Shown here piece after piece: positions 25,798 to 33,225 of a DNA stretch of 64,000 nucleotides. How positions within the stretch are numbered: the first letter of the stretch is position 1; each line of letters starts with the position of its first letter. The translations under genes were made by a program, and so were the position numbers. The notes beneath the pieces are model-generated. The model did not search any database. It was not told the origin of the DNA and worked only from the letters and a program-made list of their open reading frames with translations. Source of the stretch: Wenzhouxiangella sp. AB-CW3 (GTDB lineage: Bacteria > Pseudomonadota > Gammaproteobacteria > Xanthomonadales > Wenzhouxiangellaceae); assembly GCF_014725735.1 (NCBI RefSeq), contig NZ_CP061368.1:511225-575224 (forward strand), in the 5' to 3' direction.

Positions 25798-27810
25798 TCA
25801 GTCTTCGCGATAGCGCTCGAACCAGTAGACCACGTGGGCGGGCTTGGCCATCAGCCAGCTTGGGCGCACGTGCAAGCTGTGAGGGGCGCCGGGCACCCTG
25901 ACCTTGGCGGTGTCCACGCCGCGCAGTTGCAGGGCCTGATAGTACTGCTCAGATTCCGAGATCGGCGTGCGCCAGTCTTCCTCGCCGGTAAACAGCAGGG
26001 TGGGCGTGTTGACGTTGCCGACCTGGTGAATGGGCGAATAGGACAGATAGTGCTCGGGAATCTCCCAGGGCATGCCCGGGAACCAGTACTGCGTGAACAT
26101 GTGGTAGAAGTCGGCGCTGAGCACGAAGCTGTACCAGTTGATCACCGGGTTGACCGCGGCGGCCGCGGCGAAGCGGTCGGTGCGGCTGATCGCCCAGGTG
26201 GTGAGCACACCGCCACCCGAGCCACCGGTGATGAACTGCTCGTCTTCGTTGATGAAGCCGCGCGCGATGACTTCGTCGATGCCGTCCATCAGGTCGTCGT
26301 GGTCGTGGCTGGGATAGTTGTGGTGAATCTCGTTGGCGAAATCCTTGCCGTAGCTGGTCGAACCACGCGGATTGAGATAGACCACCACGTAACCCTGCGC
26401 GGCCATTAGCTGCAGTTCCATGGCAAACCAGTGACCGTAGGTGGCAAACGGTCCACCGTGAATCTCGAGGATCAGCGGGTACTGCTTGTCGGCGTCGAAG
26501 CCTGGCGGGTAGATGATCCAGCCCTGCAGGTCCAGCCCGTCGACTGACGAGGTGTACCAGAATTTCTCGACTTCGCCGATGGTGCGCTTGGCGAGGAAAT
26601 CATCGTTGATGCCGGTGACTACGCGTGTCTCTCCATCGGCCAGTACCGCCAGCTCGGAAGGCCGTGAGCTGCTGGCATGGGTATGGGCGATCAGTCCGTT
26701 GGCCACCGCAAACTGGCCGGAGGAGTAGGGCCGGCTGTAGTACTCGCCACCCAGTTGATCGCTGAGTACCTCGCGGTTGCCGTCGAGCGACTGGCGTGCC
26801 AGCCGGGTGGTGCCGTGATGGTCGTACTGGATGAGCACGGCATTGTCGCCGTCCCAGGCGATGCGGTCGATGTCGCGGTCGAGATCCTCGGTCAGGTTGC
26901 GAACGTTCGAGCCGTCGATGTCGGCGATAAACAGACGGTTGGGCTGGTGGGAGAGCTTCTTGTCTTCAAATCCCAGCCAGGCCAGGTGGCGACCGTCGGG
27001 TGATGGCTGCGGATTGTTTTCCGGATCGTTGCCGCTGGTGATGGCGGTAATTTCACGGCTTTCGATGTCGATCTCGTAGATGCTGGACTTGCGCGGGAAT
27101 CGATGCGCTTCGTCACGGCGATTGGCGCTGACAAACAGGCGGTCGCCATCGGGGTGCCAGGCAAGCGCATTGTGGTTGTAGTCGCCGTCGCTGATGCGAA
27201 TGGGGCTGCCGCCGCTGGCCGGAAGCAGGTAGACGTGGCGATGGCCGGGGTCGAGATAGCCGCGCCCATCCGCGCGGTATTGTGGCTCTTCAATCCAGAT
27301 CGGCGGCTCGGCCCAGTCGGCGCCCTCGGGTCGGCCGGGCAGTTGAACCGGCGATCTAGTTTCGGCGGGCTTGAACATGACGAAGGCCAGCCACTGTCCG
27401 TCCGGCGACCAGGCCAGGCTGGAGGGGGTGTGTTGCAGTTCGCTGATGCGCGAGTCGCGCCCCGATTCAGGCCACAGCATGCGCACCTGGCCATCGGCTG
27501 TGTAGGCGATGCGACTGCCGTCGGGGGACCAGCGCGGGCTGGCGGCGTTGCTGTCGCGATCGGTCAGGGGCTGGATCTCGCCGGTCTCGACATCGGCCAG
27601 CCAGAGGCTGGAGCGGCCGCGATCTGTCTGACGGTCCTGCCAGTGACGCACGAAGGCCACGCGTTCGCCCGACGGGTCGGGCTGCGGGTCGCTGACGGCC
27701 TCGAGCAGGAACACATCGTCGTAGGCCAGGGGGCGTGCTTCTGAGGACACCTTGGTGGCAAATGTCAGCAAAAGCGCAAGAAAAGTCATCAAAAGAATGC
27801 GTTTCGTCAC
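25798..27810 (-). CDS. Exported S9 family prolyl oligopeptidase-type peptidase
   Basis: The 670-residue protein has a signal peptide (KRILLMTFLALLLTFAT). A beta-propeller follows, seen as repeated WSPDG/WHPDG/SPDGRH motifs (about residues 30-380), then an alpha/beta-hydrolase peptidase domain. The triad is Ser531 in TGGSGGG, Asp612 in GEEDWRTP and His644 in PGAPHSL. S9 acylaminoacyl/dipeptidyl peptidases usually read GGSYGG at the nucleophile; here it is GGSGGG. I choose GTG 27810 because AGGAG lies eight bases upstream; a longer frame to 27843 has no such support. It probably degrades short peptides in the periplasm. Confidence 0.92.
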   Translation of the reverse strand: MTKRILLMTFLALLLTFATKVSSEARPLAYDDVFLLEAVSDPQPDPSGERVAFVRHWQDRQTDRGRSSLWLADVETGEIQPLTDRDSNAASPRWSPDGSRIAYTADGQVRMLWPESGRDSRISELQHTPSSLAWSPDGQWLAFVMFKPAETRSPVQLPGRPEGADWAEPPIWIEEPQYRADGRGYLDPGHRHVYLLPASGGSPIRISDGDYNHNALAWHPDGDRLFVSANRRDEAHRFPRKSSIYEIDIESREITAITSGNDPENNPQPSPDGRHLAWLGFEDKKLSHQPNRLFIADIDGSNVRNLTEDLDRDIDRIAWDGDNAVLIQYDHHGTTRLARQSLDGNREVLSDQLGGEYYSRPYSSGQFAVANGLIAHTHASSSRPSELAVLADGETRVVTGINDDFLAKRTIGEVEKFWYTSSVDGLDLQGWIIYPPGFDADKQYPLILEIHGGPFATYGHWFAMELQLMAAQGYVVVYLNPRGSTSYGKDFANEIHHNYPSHDHDDLMDGIDEVIARGFINEDEQFITGGSGGGVLTTWAISRTDRFAAAAAVNPVINWYSFVLSADFYHMFTQYWFPGMPWEIPEHYLSYSPIHQVGNVNTPTLLFTGEEDWRTPISESEQYYQALQLRGVDTAKVRVPGAPHSLHVRPSWLMAKPAHVVYWFERYRED

Positions 27811-27876
27811 AATTCGGGCTCCTGTTCCATGGGCAAACGGCATTCTAGCCCTGATTCGGCCTTCCGCGTGTGACGG

Positions 27877-27904
27877 TCGACAACGACTACGGCTCTGCTA
27901 TGCT
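27877..27904 (+). promoter_or_regulatory. Candidate promoter for paiB
   Basis: TCGACA (27877-27882) and TATGCT (27899-27904) are 16 bases apart, matching sigma-70 elements at five and four of six positions. Transcription would begin near 27911, which supports the GTG start at 27945 rather than the longer frame. Confidence 0.4.
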
Positions 27905-27944
27905 CGACCCTCCTGTTCTGGCCCGCCCCGGGGGTAACCGAACC

Positions 27945-28565
27945 GTGTACCCAGTATCTCACTACAAAGAGCGTGATGAGCGTGCCGTCCTGGCATTTGT
28001 CAGGCGTCATCCGTTTGCTTTCCTGACCGGTTGCGGTGCGGCCGGGGTGCCTGTTGCTACCCAGGTCCCGCTACTGGTGGAACAGGAGGGTGATCGCACC
28101 ACGCTCAGTGGTCACCTCATGAGAAACACCGACCACCACGAGGCCTTTGTCCTCAACAGTGATGTACTGGCTGTTTTCACCGGTCCGCACGCCTATGTCA
28201 GTGCGACCTGGTACAGCAACCCGGCCGTTGCCTCGACCTGGAACTACATGAGCGTGCACGCACGCGGCGTGATTCGCTTTGTGGACAGCGACGGGCTCGA
28301 GTCCATCCTGCAGAGAAGTTCGCTTCACTTCGAGGGAGGCAACGAGCAGTCTCCCACCGTCTACGACAACCTGCCGGCTTCGTTCAAGAACAAGGTCATC
28401 AAGGCCATTGTCGGGTTCGAGATTGAAGTCACCCGGCTGGATGCGGTGTTCAAGCTCAGCCAGGACAAGGATGACCACAGCATTCGAAATATCATCAAGG
28501 AGCTGGGGCAGGGCGCGGAGAATGACCGACTGATTGCCGCCGAGATGGAAAAGCGTTCGGGCTAG
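27945..28565 (+). CDS. PaiB-type FMN-binding protein
   Basis: The PaiB family (FMN-binding negative transcriptional regulators) has a split-barrel flavin fold; Bacillus PaiB represses sporulation and protease genes. This protein shows the family pattern VYPVSHYKERDERAVLAFVR at the N-terminus, HLMRNTDHHEAF, and VSATWYSNPAVASTWNYMSVH in the middle. The frame is open from 27870, but PaiB proteins begin M-Y-x-P, so I take GTG 27945 (206 residues, the usual length). It ends with a four-base overlap of the convergent histidine kinase gene. Regulation versus enzymatic flavin function is not settled for the family. Confidence 0.85.
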   Translation: MYPVSHYKERDERAVLAFVRRHPFAFLTGCGAAGVPVATQVPLLVEQEGDRTTLSGHLMRNTDHHEAFVLNSDVLAVFTGPHAYVSATWYSNPAVASTWNYMSVHARGVIRFVDSDGLESILQRSSLHFEGGNEQSPTVYDNLPASFKNKVIKAIVGFEIEVTRLDAVFKLSQDKDDHSIRNIIKELGQGAENDRLIAAEMEKRSG

Positions 28566-31150
28566 TCTGACAGCACTTCCTGCAGGGCGCGAGCCAGTTG
28601 ATCTCGCCGCCAGGGTTTCGAGAGCATGTGTACGCCCGGGTCGAGCCGGCCATGATGCACGATGGCGTTTTCGGTGTATCCGGATGTATACAGTACTTTT
28701 ACGTCGGGGTGTTTTTCCATTGCCACTTCGGCCAGGTCGCGTCCACTCATTCCTCCCGGCATGACAACGTCGGTGAAAAGCACATCGACGTTTTCGACCT
28801 GTTCAAGGCGTTCAAGGGCATCCGGGCCATCTTCTGCCTCGATGACGCCATAGCCCAGTACTTCGAGCTGACGCCGTGCATACTCGCGCACCAGTTCATC
28901 GTCCTCGACCAGCATCACGGTGGCCTTCCCGCCACCTTTTGCGATCGGGTCGGCCTGATGCGGTTGCACGTTCTGATGAGTGCGTGGCAGGTAGAGTCGG
29001 ACGGTCGTTCCCTGGTCGGGTTCGGTGTATATCTTGATGTGACCACCTGATTGCTTGACAAAGCCAAACACCATGGCAAGACCCAGTCCGGTCCCCTGAT
29101 TGTCCGTCTTGCCGGAAAAGAAGGGTTCGAACGCGCGGCTGGCGGTTTCCTTGTCCATGCCATGGCCGGTGTCAGAAACGGCAATGGCGACGTACTGACC
29201 CGGGTCGACTTCCTCGTGGTTGCGGCAGTAGTCAGCGTCGAGGTGAGCGTTGTAGGTTTCTATGGTCAGGCGGCCACCGTCAACCATGGCATCGCGTGCA
29301 TTCAGGCACAGGTTGAGCAAGGCATCCTCAAGCTGTCCGGGGTCGATCAGTGCCCGCCACAATCCCCCGGCGCGAGCGAATTCCGACTCGATATGATCGC
29401 CCAGCGTATGTCTGAGTAGTGGTTCCATATCGGCAATCAAGCGGTTGATATCCGTGGCTGCCGGCTCCAGCGTCTGTTTGCGGGCAAAGGCGAGCAGTCG
29501 ACGGGTCAGGTCGCTACCCCGTTCTGCCGCGGCCAGGATCATCTTGACCAGCTCACGAGCATCATCGTGTTCTCCCAGCATCTCCGAGACCAGTTCGGCG
29601 TTGCCGCCGATGACGGTCAACAGGTTGTTGAAGTCGTGTGCCAGCCCACCCGTCAACTGGCCGACAGCCTCCAGTCGCTGGGCCTGACGCAGTCGGTCTT
29701 CGGCCTGGCGCTGGCTGGTGATGTCACGCAGGAAAACGGCCAGGCCGTCCTCGGTCGGAAATGCCTTGGTTTCGAGCCAGACATCAAACCCCGGATAGTA
29801 TTCGGTGAAATGGACTGCCTCTCCGGACTCCATGGCGTGGCGGTAGCGATGCTCGAAATCCGTGCCTTGTACATCGGGGAATTTATCCCATAGCACTTCA
29901 CCAATCAGTTGATCGCGCTTGAGGCCGGAGAGCCTCTCGCCACTGGCATTGATGTAGGTAAATCGCCAATCCCGATCGAAGGTGTAGAACACATCACTGA
30001 TGGTTTCCAGGGTCTCAACCAGCCGGTCGGCCAGGCGCCGCTGCTCTTCGACGTCAATGCAGGCACCGATCCACGCATCAATCTCGCCATCGGGCCCCTT
30101 GATCGGAGATGCGCTGGCATGAAACCAGCGGTACTGGCCATCATGTCGCCGCACGCGAAACTCGGTACTGTAGGGTGATCCGGTGTCCACGCAGTGCTGC
30201 CATAACTTAATCACCGGCTGCCGGTCGTCCGGGTGAAGGCGCTTGATCCAGCGATCCCCCACGAGAGCCTCAGCTTTTCCGACACCGGTGTACTCCAGGA
30301 TGAATCGGTTTTGAAACTCCAGTTGACCGCCGGTATCGGCGGTCCAGACCATCATTGGCATGGCATTGGCCAGCTGCCACAAGCGGGTTCGGGTCAGTTG
30401 AGCCTCGGCTTCGGTACGCTTGAGATGATCAATGTCCTGAAGGGCGCCATGTGCGCCCACGATCCGCCCCTCCGAGTCCCGAGTGGGTTCGCCAATGGCC
30501 CGCACCCAGCGCCGGCGGCCGTCAGCAAGCTGGAGCTGCCATTCACGGTCATAGCCAACGCCCTCGTCGAGACATTTTCTCAGCGTTTCCCGCACGTCAT
30601 GGCGAAACTCGGGAGCGTAGTAATCGATGCCCTGTTCGAGCTCGGGCATGCCATCGACGGACTGGTCGTGAATTTCTGCAGCCTCCGGGGTCCAGGACAC
30701 TCGCCCCGTTGATCGATCCATGGACCACGCGCCGAGTCGTGCCACCCGCCCGGCCATTTCTCGCATATGTTCGCCTTCGTGGGCCCGATGCCGAGTCTTC
30801 TGTAATTCTTCGGCCCGTCGGACCAGTGCCATGCCCAGTCCGGCGCTGGCCAGGACGGCCACAATGCTGATGATGCGATTGACAACCACGAAGGAGGTGG
30901 GGATGCCTGGCTGCGGTGGATACTGTAGCCAGAACGCTGCCAGGCCGAGAATCGTTGCGATTCCGGCGGCAAGGAGAATCAGCCCGGTGCGCCCCGAAAG
31001 TGCTGCCAGGACCACAACCAGTGCATACAACGCCGCGTGGGCGATGCCAAGCGGTACCAGCAGATCCAGCAGGAAGACGCCGAACAGCGCAAGCAGCACT
31101 CCCCCGCGCCAGAGCCCCACCCGGCTATCGGCAGCTTGTTCTGGCTTCAT
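28562..31150 (-). CDS. Hybrid sensor histidine kinase with PAS domains and C-terminal receiver
   Basis: The 862-residue protein starts with about five hydrophobic helices (residues 15-110, short loops). Three PAS/PAC units follow (about 130-490; PAC markers include WVRAIGEPTRDSEGRIVG and RWFHASASPIKGPDGEI). The HisKA domain has phospho-acceptor His505 in GGLAHDFNNLL. The ATPase shows NLCLNARDAM, DTGHGMD and GTGLGLAM. The receiver has Asp794 in FTDVVMP and Lys845 in LSKPW. This is a self-contained hybrid kinase; no partner regulator is adjacent. ATG 31150 is chosen over a TTG at 31186 that has no ribosome site. Confidence 0.93.
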   Translation of the reverse strand: MKPEQAADSRVGLWRGGVLLALFGVFLLDLLVPLGIAHAALYALVVVLAALSGRTGLILLAAGIATILGLAAFWLQYPPQPGIPTSFVVVNRIISIVAVLASAGLGMALVRRAEELQKTRHRAHEGEHMREMAGRVARLGAWSMDRSTGRVSWTPEAAEIHDQSVDGMPELEQGIDYYAPEFRHDVRETLRKCLDEGVGYDREWQLQLADGRRRWVRAIGEPTRDSEGRIVGAHGALQDIDHLKRTEAEAQLTRTRLWQLANAMPMMVWTADTGGQLEFQNRFILEYTGVGKAEALVGDRWIKRLHPDDRQPVIKLWQHCVDTGSPYSTEFRVRRHDGQYRWFHASASPIKGPDGEIDAWIGACIDVEEQRRLADRLVETLETISDVFYTFDRDWRFTYINASGERLSGLKRDQLIGEVLWDKFPDVQGTDFEHRYRHAMESGEAVHFTEYYPGFDVWLETKAFPTEDGLAVFLRDITSQRQAEDRLRQAQRLEAVGQLTGGLAHDFNNLLTVIGGNAELVSEMLGEHDDARELVKMILAAAERGSDLTRRLLAFARKQTLEPAATDINRLIADMEPLLRHTLGDHIESEFARAGGLWRALIDPGQLEDALLNLCLNARDAMVDGGRLTIETYNAHLDADYCRNHEEVDPGQYVAIAVSDTGHGMDKETASRAFEPFFSGKTDNQGTGLGLAMVFGFVKQSGGHIKIYTEPDQGTTVRLYLPRTHQNVQPHQADPIAKGGGKATVMLVEDDELVREYARRQLEVLGYGVIEAEDGPDALERLEQVENVDVLFTDVVMPGGMSGRDLAEVAMEKHPDVKVLYTSGYTENAIVHHGRLDPGVHMLSKPWRRDQLARALQEVLSD

Positions 31151-31256
31151 GCCATCAGCATACTCCCTGTTAACAAGCGCCGGCAAGGTGGAAGGACAGT
31201 ACCGGGTTGATATGCCTTCTACTCAACCCTTAAGCGGTGCACTTGACTGCCGGATC

Positions 31257-32951
31257 TCAGAGCAATGCCGCATCCAGGATGACGGCGCTGTGTCCGGGCA
31301 GTTCCATGCGGCCATCGCCTGTCAGACGTCCCCTGGCCAGGCCCGGCCAGTTAAGCTGGATGAGTTGCTCTGGAGTGCCGGGCTGCCTGATCAGGGCTGG
31401 CTGATCGGAGAGGTTGAAGGCCAGCAGCAGCCGTTGTTCTCGGCATTCACGCAGAAACATCAGCACTGGCTCGGGGGTGTCTAGAAAGCGGATGCTGCCG
31501 CCACGCAGGGCAGGCTGGCGTTGTCGCCATGCAATCAGTTTGCGAAAGCGGTTGAGTATGGAGTCCGGGGTGCTGGATTGATCCTCCACGGCAAGCCGAC
31601 GGTGACTGTCGGGTATGGGCAGCCACGGTTCGGCCGTGCTGAAACCGGCCAGAGGCGAAGCATTCCACGGAATGGGGGTCCGACAGCCGTCGCGGCCCTT
31701 GAAGTCCGGCCAGAAGGCGAGACCGTAGGGGTCCTGCAGTGCCTCGTAGGGCAGCTCGGCTTCGGGCAGCCCCAGTTCCTCGCCCTGGTAGATGCAGGCC
31801 GAGCCGCGCAGTGAGCACAGCATGGCCGTGAGCATGAGGGCGAAGTCCTTTGACTGGCCATGGCGTCCCCAGCGGCTGATCACACGCTCCACGTCATGAT
31901 TGGAAATGGCCCAGCAGGCCCACCCGTCGCCAATGTCGGCTTCCAGCCGTTCCACGGTTGCACGGATATGCGATGCAGAGAAGTCATCGGTCAGCAGTTC
32001 GAAACTGTAGCTCATGTGCAGCCGCCCTGGCGCGGCGTACTCGGCCATGGTGGCTACCGAATCCTCCGACGATATCTCTCCCAACGTGGTGGCTCCGGGA
32101 TACTGATCGAGCAACTGCCGGATGCGTTCGATGAAAGTGATGTTCTCCGGCTGCGTATTGTTGTAGTAGTGAAACTGATAGGCGTAGGGGTTGTCCGGCG
32201 AGAAACCTCGCCCGGTGCGCAGGTGGGCCGGCTTGGCCGGATTGTCGCGCAGCTTTCTGTCCTGGTAGCAGAAATTGATTGCATCCAGGCGGAAGCCATC
32301 CACGCCGCGATCGAGCCAGAAGCGAAGATTGTCGAGCACGGCATCGACTACTTCGGGGTTGTGAAAATTTAGATCCGGTTGCGAAGCAAGAAAGTTGTGC
32401 AGGTAGTATTGGCGGCGTCGCGGGTCCCACTGCCAGGCACCCCCGCCAAAGATCGATAGCCAGTTGTTCGGTGGCGTGCCGTCTTCGCGCGGATCGGCCC
32501 ACACATACCAGTCGGCCCTGGGGTTGGTTCGGGATTGCCGGCTTTCGATAAACCAGGGGTGTTCACTGGAAGTATGGCTGGGAATCTGGTCAATGATGAC
32601 TTTCAGTCCGCGCTGGTGGGCCTGCTCAAGCAGTTCGTCGAAATCCTGCAGTGTGCCGAAGATGGGATCGACATCGCGCGAATCGGCCACGTCGTAACCG
32701 AAATCCATCATTGGCGACTTGAAAAAGGGCGATATCCAGATCGCGTCCACACCGAGATCGGCGATGTAGTCCAGTCGCGAGATCAGACCCGGAAGGTCAC
32801 CAATGCCGTCATCGTTGCTGTCCTGGAAACTGCGTGGGTAGACTTGATAGAACAGTCCGCCACGCCACCATTGGTCGTCACTATTGCCCATTGCCTGCTC
32901 TTGCATGGATTCGTTGCGGACAAGCGTTGTCCGGTCAGGTTCGTCATTCAT
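31257..32951 (-). CDS. GH13 alpha-glucosidase, cytoplasmic
   Basis: This GH13 enzyme cuts terminal alpha-glucosyl units from maltodextrins or isomaltodextrins. It has 564 residues and no signal peptide. The barrel shows YQVYPRSFQDSNDDGIGDL (residues 36-54), nucleophile Asp223 in GVDGFRLDAINF, acid/base Glu292 in TLGEISSED, and Asp353 in SNHDVERV. The second conserved region reads DQIPSHTSSEHPWF, a variant of the usual D-x-V-x-N-H-T-S. ATG 32951 or ATG 32891 (MGNSDDQWWRGG) may be the start. It is divergent from the TonB receptor across three LacI-type operators, so it likely digests the imported sugar. Confidence 0.92.
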   Translation of the reverse strand: MNDEPDRTTLVRNESMQEQAMGNSDDQWWRGGLFYQVYPRSFQDSNDDGIGDLPGLISRLDYIADLGVDAIWISPFFKSPMMDFGYDVADSRDVDPIFGTLQDFDELLEQAHQRGLKVIIDQIPSHTSSEHPWFIESRQSRTNPRADWYVWADPREDGTPPNNWLSIFGGGAWQWDPRRRQYYLHNFLASQPDLNFHNPEVVDAVLDNLRFWLDRGVDGFRLDAINFCYQDRKLRDNPAKPAHLRTGRGFSPDNPYAYQFHYYNNTQPENITFIERIRQLLDQYPGATTLGEISSEDSVATMAEYAAPGRLHMSYSFELLTDDFSASHIRATVERLEADIGDGWACWAISNHDVERVISRWGRHGQSKDFALMLTAMLCSLRGSACIYQGEELGLPEAELPYEALQDPYGLAFWPDFKGRDGCRTPIPWNASPLAGFSTAEPWLPIPDSHRRLAVEDQSSTPDSILNRFRKLIAWRQRQPALRGGSIRFLDTPEPVLMFLRECREQRLLLAFNLSDQPALIRQPGTPEQLIQLNWPGLARGRLTGDGRMELPGHSAVILDAALL

Positions 32952-32991
32952 GCCTAAAGCTTAACCACCAACGATGCTGTTGCCGATGCCT

Positions 32992-33005
32992 TGCAAACGT
33001 ATTCA
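32992..33005. promoter_or_regulatory. LacI-type operator O1
   Basis: TGCAAACGTATTCA, a CG-centred 14-bp near-palindrome of the TGNAWACGTWTNCA family found five times in this window. It lies 41 bases upstream of the alpha-glucosidase ATG. Confidence 0.7.
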
Positions 33006-33065
33006 GATCGAAGATGTTCAGGCTCCTCGTTCGGGCGTGGTTGTTTCCGTCAGGTCATGGCGTTT

Positions 33066-33079
33066 TGCAAACGTATGCA
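33066..33079. promoter_or_regulatory. LacI-type operator O2
   Basis: TGCAAACGTATGCA, between the alpha-glucosidase and the TonB receptor. Its centre is 74 bases from O1 and 18 bases from O3. Confidence 0.72.
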
Positions 33080-33083
33080 GCTA

Positions 33084-33097
33084 TGTATACGTTTGCA
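33084..33097. promoter_or_regulatory. LacI-type operator O3
   Basis: TGTATACGTTTGCA, four bases from O2 and about 130 bases before the TonB receptor start. Paired sites this close suggest cooperative binding. Confidence 0.7.
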
Positions 33098-33225
33098 AGA
33101 GATTGTGGGTTCGGCTGACGAATGACTAGCATCGGCAGGGAATTCAGGGCTGTCATGCTGCAGTCTCGTCCTGGCGCCAGGGCGTCACAAAGAGCTACTA
33201 CACGAACCTTCGGGGATCACGAATC

